This document shows positions 1 through 8,264 of a stretch of DNA of 64,000 nt, piece after piece. The position numbers and the translations under genes were made by a program. The notes beneath the pieces are model-generated. The model was not told the DNA's origin, made no database searches, and saw nothing but the letters and a program-made list of their open reading frames with translations. Source of the DNA: Marixanthotalea marina (lineage in GTDB: Bacteria > Bacteroidota > Bacteroidia > Flavobacteriales > Flavobacteriaceae); contig JAHLEH010000007.1 in the NCBI GenBank assembly GCA_018883545.1, forward strand, positions 62,001 to 126,000. Direction: 5' to 3'. How positions within the stretch are numbered: position 1 is the stretch's first letter; every line of letters starts with the position of its first letter.

Positions 1-17
1 TGTAAAAACTCAAATTA

Positions 18-299
18 ATGCATAAATATAGAAAACTATTTTTGGGTATCTTGTTTGATGCCATAGGTTATGTGTCTTACTTGTTTCCAGGTTTTGGTGA
101 GTTTACCGATATACTATGGGCACCGCTTTCCGGTTGGTTAATGACTAAAATGTACAAAGGTAAAGCTGGTAAGGTGGCAGGTGTTGTTACATTTGTAGAA
201 GAAGCCCTTCCCGGAATGGATTTTATACCAACATTTACAATTATGTGGATTTATACTTTTGTGTTCAATAAGAAGGAAACCATTATTGAGGTTGAATAA
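18..299 (+). CDS. small conserved-looking membrane protein, function unknown
   Basis: A 93-residue protein that I do not recognise by function. It has a hydrophobic N-terminal stretch (about residues 6-25, LFLGILFDAIGYVSYLFPGF), a second at about 30-42 and a third near residues 68-84, so it is probably a two- or three-span inner-membrane protein with a short charged cytoplasmic tail (KKETIIEVE). The ATG is preceded by an A-rich leader (actcaaatta), normal for flavobacteria that do not rely on Shine-Dalgarno sequences. It converges on the TonB-receptor gene and shares a hairpin terminator with it. Its own upstream context lies outside the window. Confidence 0.6.
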   Translation: MHKYRKLFLGILFDAIGYVSYLFPGFGEFTDILWAPLSGWLMTKMYKGKAGKVAGVVTFVEEALPGMDFIPTFTIMWIYTFVFNKKETIIEVE

Positions 300-303
300 A
301 AAA

Positions 304-336
304 GAAAAGCCGCTCAAAATTTTGAACGGCTTTTCA
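304..336. terminator. bidirectional intrinsic terminator
   Basis: A 16-bp stem (gaaaagccgctcaaaa against ttttgaacggcttttc, one C-A mismatch on the plus strand that becomes a G-U pair on the minus strand). It lies between two convergent genes and has T-rich flanks, so it can end transcription from both sides. Confidence 0.8.
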
Positions 337-340
337 TTAA

Positions 341-2602
341 CTACAAATTATAGGTTATTCCTAAATTTATATTCCTTCCAATGTTAAAAACACCATCTGG
401 TTTTAACCTTGATAAGTGATTTATATAGGTTTTGTTCGTTAGGTTAGTTCCAGATATGGTAATGGTTGCTTCATTTTTAAAGAGTGTAAAGCTACCGCCA
501 AATCCAGCACTTAATAAACTATAACCAGGGGTCGAGGTCTCAAAAACGCTCACATTATTTTGGTTAAACGTAGTTTTTAGCCTAATAAAAGAATATACAT
601 TTTTAAGGCTGTTTGTATTGAATTCAACCCTCAAGGTGTTTGTTAAGGAGTTGGCAGGGATTAAAGGTAAATAACTGTCATTTGATAGCTTTCCGGTAAC
701 CATTTCAAAACTGGATTCAAAATGCAACCAATCCAATGGATGTGGGTGTAAATGGAAACCAGCCTCACCACCATAAAGCCTAGCATCATCCTGTAAATAT
801 AAATAAACGGGGTCACCATCAATCTCAGTGCCGTCGGGAGACAGAAAAATGTAATTATTAACGATGTTATAAAACCCGTTTACAAAAAACTCAATATGCT
901 CGTTTTTTAGTTCCAATGCCAAATCCGATTGAAAATTCTGTTCGTTATCTAAATTTGGGTTTCCAATTTCGTATCGATTAGTGCCTTCGTGGGAACCATC
1001 AGAAGTAAGTTCGGCTAGGTTAGGAGCTCTAAAACCAGTAGCAAAGTTTAAACGCATGCTTAGGTTTTTGGCAATGTTTGTTTTAAGTCCAATAGCGCCA
1101 TTAAAACTATTGAAATTTCTTTGCAGACCAGATACCACATTAATATTTCGGTTGTCATAGCGCGCACCTAGTTGTACATCAGTTTTTTCAAAATGAATAT
1201 GCGAGGTGGCTAAAAAACCAATATCGTTAGTAGTAGCATTAGGGATTAACTGTTCTTCGCCATAATTGGTGTTTACTTGGTTCATGCCTTGAACACCGAC
1301 AATTGTTTCGAATTTTCCTAATCTTGGGAGGTTGTACTTAACATCGTAATTAAATGTTTTTAATTTCATGTGAAGGGCCGCTTCTAGGATTTCTTCATCG
1401 TGATCTTCATGTTCTTCTTCATCATGATGCTCTTCTTCGTCGTGTTCTTCCTCTTCATGATGTTCTTCATCATCATGGTGATGGTGCTCTTCAAATTCCT
1501 TTCGGTCATTATAAATATATCCCAAGTTAATGTCTATTTTGGAGTTATTTAAATAGACTGTCGATTTAGAACTGAATACATGGTTGGTTATGTCCTGATA
1601 GGGCAACAAAGGTGTTTTAAGTGTAGATTGTTCACCTATGTCTTCAGGAATACCGAGTTTAGAGCTGTTTAAATTGTATCGAAATTCAGTTTTGAAATAA
1701 TCATCCTGATACCCTAAGCCAGCTTTAAAATTCTTTTCAGAAAAACGTGTGTTCGTAACGCGGTAGTTATTGGTGTTGTAATCGGAATGCTCCGTGACGC
1801 TTCCTCTAAATAGAAATTTGAATCTATCAGTAGAAGATCGATAACCTGCCGAGGTATTGAAACCCTGTGTGTTGCTGTAATAATTTCCGCTAACATCGCC
1901 TTCTGAAGTATTAGCTTGGGCAAAACGCTCGGGGTTTATATAAAGCACGCCACCCAAAGCATCACTTCCATAGAGTAGGGAAGCTGGACCTTTAATAACT
2001 TCAACACTTTCAACGCCGTTACTGTTTAAACCCAATCCATGCTCATCACCAAATTGCTGGTTTTCCAGTCGAACACCTTGTGTGTAAACCAAAACACGAT
2101 TAGAGCTTAGGCCTCTAATAACAGGTTTGCCAATACCTAGCCCTGTGGTGACACTTTCCACACCAGCAATGTTGGTAATACCGTCAGCCAAGGTAACAGC
2201 ACCTTTGGCTTTTAAATCGGACATTTTTTCTTGTTCAACCTTCATAACATTTTCACTCTGTAATTTGTGAAAAGGTGTTGAAATGATAATATCTTCCATT
2301 TCTATTGCAGACGGTATAAGGCCAACAGAAATAGGTGATGCATTGGGAACGGTTATGGTTAATGATTGTGTTTTGTAACCAATGCTGGAAATTATTAAAG
2401 TGTGGCTTCCTGTAGGGAGATTTTCTATTTGAAAAAAACCGTTATCATCGGAGTAGGTTCCCTTTTCAAGATTGGATATGTAAATATTTACGAATGGTAA
2501 TGTTTGGTTTGTATCGGCATTTGTAACCGTACCTTTTATTGAGTTTTGTGAATATAAATTTGTAATAGCTAGAAATAGCAATGTATTTATTAATAATCGC
2601 AT
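341..2602 (-). CDS. TonB-dependent receptor with His/Glu/Asp-rich loop, probable zinc (metal) uptake
   Basis: Outer-membrane TonB-dependent receptor of 753 residues. It starts with a signal peptide (about 1-18), then a CarboxypepD_reg-like beta-sandwich (about 20-105), a plug domain (about 115-225, with IRGLSSNRVLVYTQGVRLEN and GPASLLYGSDALGGVL) and a beta-barrel ending in an aromatic-type strand (GITYNL). Residues about 370-406 form an extraordinary run of His, Glu and Asp, placed where an extracellular loop would be. Zinc receptors of the ZnuD type are known to carry His/acid-rich loops, so zinc or a related divalent metal is the likely substrate; this is inference. The gene lies downstream of a small His-rich membrane protein that often accompanies such receptors in Bacteroidota. 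Copper or nickel cannot be excluded. Confidence 0.85.
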   Translation of the reverse strand: MRLLINTLLFLAITNLYSQNSIKGTVTNADTNQTLPFVNIYISNLEKGTYSDDNGFFQIENLPTGSHTLIISSIGYKTQSLTITVPNASPISVGLIPSAIEMEDIIISTPFHKLQSENVMKVEQEKMSDLKAKGAVTLADGITNIAGVESVTTGLGIGKPVIRGLSSNRVLVYTQGVRLENQQFGDEHGLGLNSNGVESVEVIKGPASLLYGSDALGGVLYINPERFAQANTSEGDVSGNYYSNTQGFNTSAGYRSSTDRFKFLFRGSVTEHSDYNTNNYRVTNTRFSEKNFKAGLGYQDDYFKTEFRYNLNSSKLGIPEDIGEQSTLKTPLLPYQDITNHVFSSKSTVYLNNSKIDINLGYIYNDRKEFEEHHHHDDEEHHEEEEHDEEEHHDEEEHEDHDEEILEAALHMKLKTFNYDVKYNLPRLGKFETIVGVQGMNQVNTNYGEEQLIPNATTNDIGFLATSHIHFEKTDVQLGARYDNRNINVVSGLQRNFNSFNGAIGLKTNIAKNLSMRLNFATGFRAPNLAELTSDGSHEGTNRYEIGNPNLDNEQNFQSDLALELKNEHIEFFVNGFYNIVNNYIFLSPDGTEIDGDPVYLYLQDDARLYGGEAGFHLHPHPLDWLHFESSFEMVTGKLSNDSYLPLIPANSLTNTLRVEFNTNSLKNVYSFIRLKTTFNQNNVSVFETSTPGYSLLSAGFGGSFTLFKNEATITISGTNLTNKTYINHLSRLKPDGVFNIGRNINLGITYNL

Positions 2603-2661
2603 GTGTTTGATTTTTTAATTTAAATAATTTGTAAATGCTGAATTATTCAGCTTGAGGTTAT

Positions 2662-2997
2662 TTAAATTAAAGCAGGAGGACCTCTAAGTGCGGTTTGTAG
2701 GCGTTGGTATTCGCTTATAAATTGGTATTGCGATGCAACTTCTAGGGGTTGTTCTTTAGGTGTAAAAAAATGATAATCGAGATGATTAAATGTGTAATGT
2801 GTAGTAGGCTTAAACTTGTAAAAATCACAATCTATATTTAGTTCGTGCAAGTGAGTAGATTTTTCACCCAAGCAAATATCGTGTTTGTGATTGGAAAACA
2901 AATGGGCAAACTTGGCATAAGTAGGCACAAGTAACGTTAAGGCCAAGCAAATGGTTACTATTTTAAAAATGATATGTTCTTTAAATAACTGTATCAA
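2662..2997 (-). CDS. small His-rich membrane-anchored protein beside metal TonB receptor
   Basis: A 111-residue protein with one hydrophobic segment (about 10-28), then a polar domain rich in His and Cys: HKHDICLGEKSTHLHELNID, then CDF. This pattern of two Cys with spaced His pairs is common in small proteins found next to TonB-dependent metal receptors in Bacteroidota; the exact role is unknown, and metal sensing or periplasmic binding is a guess. The only usable start is TTG, which forms a 4-nt TTGA overlap with the stop codon of the upstream gene, so translation is probably coupled. The next gene downstream is the receptor, 59 nt away. Confidence 0.7.
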   Translation of the reverse strand: MIQLFKEHIIFKIVTICLALTLLVPTYAKFAHLFSNHKHDICLGEKSTHLHELNIDCDFYKFKPTTHYTFNHLDYHFFTPKEQPLEVASQYQFISEYQRLQTALRGPPALI

Positions 2998-3488
2998 TCA
3001 AGAAAACGTTTAAACCCTATTCTTCTGAGCATTTTTTTTTCAAAGTTCCAAAAAAAAGTAAACTGACCAAAAACCCAACCAAAAAAAACAAGCAAAACCT
3101 GGTACAAAATTAGTCCAATAATAATATATAAGGCCCAATACAGTACTAAATTTAGGTTTTCTTTAGTAATTCCAATCCATTTCATCACAGGTCTGCCCAC
3201 AAATACAGAAGAAGAACCCGTTGTGGCAAAGACTAAAAAGATGCTAATCATTTCCCATTTGTAGGTTACTTTCCATTTGTTTTCCAGTTTTTTGAAAAGA
3301 AACAAGAAGAATTTCAGCAATAAAAAGTAGATGATGATACTTGATAAAAGGATGAAAGCTTTATGGGCATCATTCAAAATAACCAGTGATAATTTTATGG
3401 AAGAATAAATTAAAGCCAACATTCCCAAAAAAGGGAAAAGCAGTTGCCAATTATGTTGTATTTGCCAGCGTTCCTTAAACTTTTTCAC
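2994..3488 (-). CDS. DUF6787-like integral membrane protein
   Basis: A 164-residue protein with four hydrophobic segments (about 15-30, 38-58, 78-96 and 110-140) and a basic C-terminus. The opening KKFKERWQIQHNWQLLFPFL matches my memory of the DUF6787 family of flavobacterial membrane proteins, which are often misannotated as prolyl-tRNA synthetase or diacylglyceryl transferase; no enzyme motif is visible. The start is GTG, with no in-frame ATG nearby. It sits 33 nt downstream of the DUF6146 lipoprotein gene and overlaps the following gene by 4 nt, so these form one transcription unit with the TonB receptor. Confidence 0.7.
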   Translation of the reverse strand: MKKFKERWQIQHNWQLLFPFLGMLALIYSSIKLSLVILNDAHKAFILLSSIIIYFLLLKFFLFLFKKLENKWKVTYKWEMISIFLVFATTGSSSVFVGRPVMKWIGITKENLNLVLYWALYIIIGLILYQVLLVFFGWVFGQFTFFWNFEKKMLRRIGFKRFLD

Positions 3489-3521
3489 AAATTAAGTTTA
3501 AACAAAAATAAGCTAAAGCAT

Positions 3522-3959
3522 TTAAATTCTGGGAGTAAAAGGGCCTAATCTTTGATTGTAAGTAAGTTGAAAATATATAAAATAATTATAGAGTTTGTAG
3601 TTTACTTCATAGCCATAATCAATGCCATCACGGTAATCAATGGGCATTTGGTAGAGGTTGCTATTAAATTGGAAAGGGTTTGCTGCTCTTCTGTTCCATT
3701 CGTTTACGTAAATAATGTTTCTGCTTTCCAATAATTTTTGGGAATAAAAACCTTCTGGCCGGGCATTGCCAACCATCCAGGCATTAAAGCCTGGTTCGAT
3801 AATAATGATTTCGTATTCCAAAGAATCATTGGCTATTTTTACGGTATCATTCTCTTTGATGTTTTCTAAATTACCACTAGAAGAAGATACCACAGGTTTT
3901 GAAGAATTGCAGGCTATTATAAATGCCATAATAAGAGTTATGTAGATTGCTGTTTTCAT
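3522..3959 (-). CDS. DUF6146 family lipoprotein
   Basis: A 145-residue lipoprotein: the signal peptide ends in a lipobox-like IIACNSS with the lipidated Cys near residue 17. The mature part contains the family core EPGFNAWM, then a segment with RPEGFYSQ, VNEWNRR and NPFQFNS, and an aromatic-rich end (YEVNYKLYNYFIYFQLTYN). I recognise this as DUF6146, a Bacteroidota family of unknown function. It is the first gene of the minus-strand unit that runs into the metal TonB receptor; whether it shares that role is not shown by the sequence. Confidence 0.75.
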   Translation of the reverse strand: MKTAIYITLIMAFIIACNSSKPVVSSSSGNLENIKENDTVKIANDSLEYEIIIIEPGFNAWMVGNARPEGFYSQKLLESRNIIYVNEWNRRAANPFQFNSNLYQMPIDYRDGIDYGYEVNYKLYNYFIYFQLTYNQRLGPFTPRI

Positions 3960-4111
3960 TTTATGTGTTTTTATTCAAAAGTATCAGTAATGATTGTACA
4001 TCGAAACCACTAATGAGCGAATGTCTATTTTTGTTTAGTGAAATGATTATCTGGCACTTATAAATTTACAAAAAGCATTTCTTAAAATATCTTACTTAAA
4101 GTTATTTTAAC

Positions 4112-4145
4112 AAAAAAGCCAAACACTAAGTGTTTGGCTTTTGTA
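4112..4145. terminator. intrinsic terminator after DUF937 gene
   Basis: Strong 13-bp stem (aaaagccaaacac / gtgtttggctttt, loop taa) just past the end of the DUF937 gene, with A/T tracts on both sides. It separates that gene from the promoter region of the DUF6146 unit. The rest of the interval 3960-4166 holds only AT-rich sequence presumed to contain that promoter. Confidence 0.8.
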
Positions 4146-4166
4146 TATAATTTGTAGCAATAAGTA

Positions 4167-4802
4167 TTATCCTTTAAACAGGCCGCCTAAAAGGCCTCCT
4201 AAACCACCTTTTTTCTTATTTCCACCAAGAACCATTCCGGCAACATCGTCAACTACACTGCCATCGCCGTCAGCATCTAATATAGATTCTAAAAAGCTTT
4301 GTTCATTACCAGCAGAACTACCGCTAAGCATACCACCCAACAGGCTTTCTAAACCATTTGAGCTATTTACATTCTGCTTTTTTGCTTGATTTCCTAAAAT
4401 ACCCAATAGAATAGGGGCGGCTACCTTTAGTATTTGAGCGACGCTGTTGGCATCAACACCAGATTTTTGACTGATGGCTGCTTGAACATGTTGTTGTTTG
4501 TTGCCTAAAACGTGCCCTAATATTTTACTACCATCATTAATAACATTAGCGTCTACACCACCGCTAAATAATCCACCTAAGTTATCCAATATGCTACCGT
4601 CGTGTTTGCTATTTAAGGCTCCTAAAAGACCTTCGGCACCTTGTGGTGTAGAGGCGTTACGTTTCATGGCGGCCGTTAAAACTGGCATGGCCATGTTTAA
4701 AACATCTTGTGTTTTGTTTTGTGGTTGGTTTGTTTGACTTGAAACCCCACTAATAATTGTTTTTCCTAAATCGCTGTTTAGTAAATCTAATATTCCAGAC
4801 AT
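4167..4802 (-). CDS. DUF937 domain-containing protein
   Basis: A protein of about 211 residues from the start MSGILDLLNSDLGKTIISGV. The DUF937 region shows the usual repeated pattern of short helices: LNMAMPVLTAAMKRNA, then GAEGLLGALN, DGSILDNLGG, HVLGNK and VAQILKVAAPILLGILG. The C-terminal third is low-complexity Gly/Ser/Leu ending in GGLGGLLGGLFKG. An upstream in-frame ATG at 4826 exists, but the family N-terminus and an A-rich leader (aaaaaattaaaatt) favour 4802. The acidic patch DADGDGSVVDD looks like an EF-hand-style calcium loop. Function unknown; monocistronic between two terminators. Confidence 0.8.
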   Translation of the reverse strand: MSGILDLLNSDLGKTIISGVSSQTNQPQNKTQDVLNMAMPVLTAAMKRNASTPQGAEGLLGALNSKHDGSILDNLGGLFSGGVDANVINDGSKILGHVLGNKQQHVQAAISQKSGVDANSVAQILKVAAPILLGILGNQAKKQNVNSSNGLESLLGGMLSGSSAGNEQSFLESILDADGDGSVVDDVAGMVLGGNKKKGGLGGLLGGLFKG

Positions 4803-4836
4803 AATTTTAATTTTTTGGTCATTCAAAATACAAAAA

Positions 4837-4864
4837 AAACTCCTAACTAACTTGCTAGGAGTCT
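4837..4864 (-). terminator. intrinsic terminator of the serA-like gene
   Basis: On the minus strand the sequence actcctagcaagttagttag folds (actccta ... taggagt) and is followed by a T run, 27 nt after the stop codon of the serA-like gene. Confidence 0.8.
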
Positions 4865-4890
4865 TAATTTAAAGTTATATTTTGATAGGG

Positions 4891-5841
4891 TTACCCTAAA
4901 ATACTTATAATTTGTGAAGCCAATTCGGTTCCAATTCTATCTTGAGCTTCTGCAGTTGCTGCACCTGTATGCGGTGTTAAAGACAATTCAGAGTTCATCA
5001 ATAACGTGATTTCTGGTTTTGGCTCTTTTTCAAATACGTCTAATGCTGCACCGGCTACTTTGCCACTTTTTATAGCTTCTACTAAGGCAACTTCATCAAC
5101 CACACCACCACGGGCTGCATTCGCAATAAATACACCATCTTTCATCAGATCAAATTCTTTCGAGCCAATAACATATTCGTCTTGTGCAGGAACGTGTAGA
5201 GTGATAAAATCGGCTTGTTTTAAAACGTCTTCTTTAGAGATGGTTTTGATGTTAAAGTTTACTTTTTGCCCATCAAAAAAGTCTAATTCTAAATTAGCTT
5301 CTTCCATAAATGGATCAAATGCAATCACTTTCATGCCAGCACCCAAGGCAACTTTGGCGGTAGCTTGGCCAATTCGACCAAAGCCTAAAACACCAAGAGT
5401 TTTTCCTTTTAATTCAACACCTTTGGCATAGGCTTTTTTAAGCTTACCAAAATTAGCATCACCTTCAAGAGGCATGTCTCTGTTCGATTTGTGCAAGAAA
5501 CGCGCTAAACCGTAAAAATGTCCAAACACCAACTCTGCCACAGAGTGTGAAGAAGATGCAGGTGTGTTAATTACATGGATGCCTTTTCCTTTGGCATATT
5601 CTACATCGATATTATCCATACCAACGCCACCGCGACCAATAATTTTGATACTTGGGCAAGCATCAATAAGATCTTGTCTCACTTTGGTAGCGCTACGTAC
5701 CAATAAAACGCTAATATCGTTTTCGTTAATATAATTTATCAATCGCTCTTGGGCTACGGTAGTTGTAATCACTTCATAACCGCCTTTTTCTAGAGCATCT
5801 ATACCACTTTGTGAAATACCGTCGTTTGCTAATACTTTCAT
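4891..5841 (-). CDS. serA: D-2-hydroxyacid dehydrogenase, probable D-3-phosphoglycerate dehydrogenase
   Basis: A 316-residue NAD-dependent dehydrogenase that would oxidise 3-phosphoglycerate to 3-phosphohydroxypyruvate, the first step of serine synthesis. The nucleotide-binding loop is LGFGRIG (152-158); the catalytic triad Arg244 (NAARGG), Glu273 (FEKEP) and His291 (LTPHTG) is complete. It is the short form, without the C-terminal ACT domain of E. coli SerA, so serine feedback inhibition through that domain is not expected. Placement directly next to serC supports the SerA role rather than another hydroxyacid dehydrogenase. The 95-nt gap to serC contains two palindromic repeats rather than a clear promoter. 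Confidence 0.88.
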   Translation of the reverse strand: MKVLANDGISQSGIDALEKGGYEVITTTVAQERLINYINENDISVLLVRSATKVRQDLIDACPSIKIIGRGGVGMDNIDVEYAKGKGIHVINTPASSSHSVAELVFGHFYGLARFLHKSNRDMPLEGDANFGKLKKAYAKGVELKGKTLGVLGFGRIGQATAKVALGAGMKVIAFDPFMEEANLELDFFDGQKVNFNIKTISKEDVLKQADFITLHVPAQDEYVIGSKEFDLMKDGVFIANAARGGVVDEVALVEAIKSGKVAGAALDVFEKEPKPEITLLMNSELSLTPHTGAATAEAQDRIGTELASQIISILG

Positions 5842-5853
5842 TTTTGTTTTTTT

Positions 5854-5931
5854 GTCATTCCCGCGAGGACGGGAATCTATTTAATTTTAGTTACAATTTA
5901 TTTTATGGATTCCTGCTTGCGCAGGAATGAC
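5854..5931. repeat. pair of inverted REP-like palindromic repeats
   Basis: Two copies of a 25-bp palindromic element in opposite orientation: gtcattcccgcgaggacggg at 5854 (running to 5878) and its inverted relative ggattcctgcttgcgcagga at 5907 (running to 5931). Each is itself a hairpin and the two can pair with each other. Further copies lie at 40305-40328 and inside the mutA gene at 53427-53451. When translated, this family gives the VIPAKxGI peptide often seen in spurious or expanded proteins. Confidence 0.85.
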
Positions 5932-5936
5932 AGTGT

Positions 5937-7001
5937 TTATGCTTTTCTTTCTAACTCGCTCATTACTTCTACAACAGCTTTTACGCTATCTAAAGGTAAT
6001 GCGTTATACATTGATGCTCTATAACCACCAACACTTCTATGGCCATTCAAACCACTAATGCCAGCTTCTTTAAGCATGGTATCAAACGTTTCTTTTAAGT
6101 TTTCGTTTTCAAGAGTAAACGTAGCATTCATCATAGAACGGTCTTCTTTAGCAGCAAATCCTTTAAACAATGGATTGATGTCGATTTCAGAATACATCAA
6201 AGTTGCTTTTTTCTCGTTCAATTCTTGGGCAGCTTTAATACCGCCAAGGTTTTTCAGCCATTCCAATGTCAACATAGACGTGTAAACTGCAAACACAGGA
6301 GGCGTGTTGAACATACTGCCACTGTCTATATGCACTTTGTAGTCCATGATAGATGGAATGTTACGCGATACTTTTCCTAAGATATCTTCTTTTACAACTA
6401 CCAATGTGGTACCAGCAGGTCCCATGTTCTTTTGGGCACCAGCATATATGATTCCGAATTTAGAGAAATCCAATTCACGTGAAAAAATATCACTACTCAT
6501 ATCGCATACCATCGGAATTTCGCAATCTGGGAATGATTTTAATTGCGTTCCAAAAATGGTGTTGTTTGAGGTGCAATGGAAATAATCGTAATCTGAAGGG
6601 ATATCGTACTGTTTCGGGATGTAATTGAAGTTAGCTTCTTTAGAAGAGGCTACTTCGTAAATATCATCCAGCTTTTTAGCTTCCTTAATGGCTTTAGATG
6701 CCCAAGTTCCTGTATTTAGGTAACCAGCTCTTTTTTCCAAAAGGTTTAAGGCTACCATTAAAAATTGGGTGCTAGCACCACCTTGTAAAAATAATGCTTT
6801 ATAACCTTTGCCTTCAAGCCCCATTAATTCTAATACCAAGGACCTTGCTTTTTCCATAACATCAATAAAAGCTTTGCTTCTATGTGATATTTCTAATATG
6901 GATAAACCATCATTGTTGAAATCAAGAACAGCTTCTGAAGCTTTCATGATGACTTCTTGTGGTAAAATACTTGGTCCTGCACTAAAGTTATGTTTTTTCA
7001 T
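5937..7001 (-). CDS. serC: phosphoserine aminotransferase
   Basis: Pyridoxal-phosphate enzyme of 354 residues that transfers the amino group of glutamate to 3-phosphohydroxypyruvate, giving phosphoserine. The N-terminus HNFSAGPSILP is the family signature; the PLP-binding lysine is Lys191 in YAGAQKNMGPAG, the phosphate-binding GGAST lies at 74-78 and the C-terminal substrate loop is GLNGHRSVGGYRASMYNA. Length matches the usual 355-360. It precedes the serA-like gene on the same strand. No dedicated phosphoserine phosphatase gene is in the window. Confidence 0.95.
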   Translation of the reverse strand: MKKHNFSAGPSILPQEVIMKASEAVLDFNNDGLSILEISHRSKAFIDVMEKARSLVLELMGLEGKGYKALFLQGGASTQFLMVALNLLEKRAGYLNTGTWASKAIKEAKKLDDIYEVASSKEANFNYIPKQYDIPSDYDYFHCTSNNTIFGTQLKSFPDCEIPMVCDMSSDIFSRELDFSKFGIIYAGAQKNMGPAGTTLVVVKEDILGKVSRNIPSIMDYKVHIDSGSMFNTPPVFAVYTSMLTLEWLKNLGGIKAAQELNEKKATLMYSEIDINPLFKGFAAKEDRSMMNATFTLENENLKETFDTMLKEAGISGLNGHRSVGGYRASMYNALPLDSVKAVVEVMSELERKA

Positions 7002-7079
7002 TATTCTATGATTAATTTTAGAGTCGCAAAGTTGCTAATTAATTATATATTTTACAGTAAAAATTCAATAATTTTTTCG

Positions 7080-8138
7080 TTAAATCGATAATAAAAATTC
7101 AACGGAATCTATATTATCAGCATAATCCCAAAGTTCTGGTTTTTGGGTTTTTCCAAATGGGATTTCGGTTTCTATAAACCCATTAGAAACAACACATTGT
7201 ATTTGGTCTTTTTTATTATTTAGCGTTGTCTTTAGATTTTCTAGAGAGTCGTAATATTCGTAAAAAACAGTGGCAATTGGCGAAGTGAAATTTTCATCTT
7301 CCTTAATCATTAAAAACCCATTTTCAAGCATATCGAATTCGCTCATTAAATATACGGCTTTGTTGTAATCGTAATTATTGGCATACTTCAGTTTGTCAAT
7401 TATGGGGTGCCAGTGGTACATCGCTTCAAAAAAGGCGTCAAAGTTGTAACCTTTGGGAACAAATAGTTTAGAAACATTTCTGCATCCTAAGCCGTAATAT
7501 CTAAAAATGTCTTCAGAGAGGTTTTTTAAATCTTCTCCAGATTCATTGCCGTGCAAAATGGCAGCAGAATTTCTATTTTTCCTGATGATGGAAGGCTTGT
7601 TTTTAAAATAATACTCAAAATACCGGGCCGTATTGTTGCTGCCTGTGGCTATAACGGCATCGAAACTTTCTAATTTTTCTTCGGTAAAATTTATTTTGCC
7701 TTTAAAACCAGGTTCTATATGTTCCAAATATTTAGCTAAATAGGGTAGCAGGTGTTTGTCGTTTGATGATTGCTTTACAATGACATCATGTCCACAAATC
7801 AATACCGATAAAAAATCGTGAAACCCAACCAATGGAATGTTACCAGCCATAATAACCGCTACTTTCTTTGGGGAAACATCGGCCATTTTATAAGGTGTTA
7901 ACCAAGTTTTTAAATTGTTTTCGGTTAATAAATTGGCCCATCCTTTTAAAGCAAATAAAATGTTTTCTTTGGTAAACCACCCATTATGTTCTTCGGCCAA
8001 TTTTATTTGGTGCTTAAAGCCATCAAGAAACACACGATTATGTTCAACATTATTTTCTAATTGAACAACTTCGTTAGTAAATTGCCCCAAAAAATCTCCT
8101 AATTTTACAAAAGCGTTAATTCTTTGTTGTAAATTCAT
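7080..8138 (-). CDS. acyl-CoA reductase (LuxC domain family)
   Basis: A 352-residue protein of the LuxC/acyl-CoA reductase superfamily, an NAD(P)H-dependent aldehyde-dehydrogenase fold enzyme that reduces an acyl-thioester. Visible features are the cofactor/substrate region VAVIMAGNIPLVGFHDFL (93-110), the glycine-rich ATGSNNTARYFE (164-175) and the likely catalytic Cys219 in GLGCRNVSKL. The substrate is unknown. Arrangement next to serC and divergent from a ferredoxin gene is a recurrent Bacteroidota neighbourhood; a shared reductive role with the ferredoxin is only inferred. Confidence 0.8.
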   Translation of the reverse strand: MNLQQRINAFVKLGDFLGQFTNEVVQLENNVEHNRVFLDGFKHQIKLAEEHNGWFTKENILFALKGWANLLTENNLKTWLTPYKMADVSPKKVAVIMAGNIPLVGFHDFLSVLICGHDVIVKQSSNDKHLLPYLAKYLEHIEPGFKGKINFTEEKLESFDAVIATGSNNTARYFEYYFKNKPSIIRKNRNSAAILHGNESGEDLKNLSEDIFRYYGLGCRNVSKLFVPKGYNFDAFFEAMYHWHPIIDKLKYANNYDYNKAVYLMSEFDMLENGFLMIKEDENFTSPIATVFYEYYDSLENLKTTLNNKKDQIQCVVSNGFIETEIPFGKTQKPELWDYADNIDSVEFLLSI

Positions 8139-8145
8139 TCTAAGT

Positions 8146-8176
8146 TTGGTTATGAATGGTTTTGGCTTTATTTTTG
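8146..8176 (+). promoter_or_regulatory. Bacteroidota-type promoter for ferredoxin gene
   Basis: TTG at 8146-8148, a 20-bp spacer, then TATTTTTG at 8169-8176. This fits the known Bacteroidota sigma consensus (TTG / TAnnTTTG with a spacer of about 19 bp). The predicted start would be near 8183, leaving a leader of about 80 nt. Confidence 0.55.
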
Positions 8177-8264
8177 CGATGCAAAGTTAGAAAAATGTAA
8201 TGAACGACCTTTTTTTAAACTTACTTTTATTGAAAGTTTAAAGAATAATTAAAATTGAAAAATT

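Noticed and set aside
1387..1495. His/Glu/Asp-rich tract as a sequencing or assembly artefact
   Set aside because: Codon choice varies within the tract and the frame is intact on both sides.
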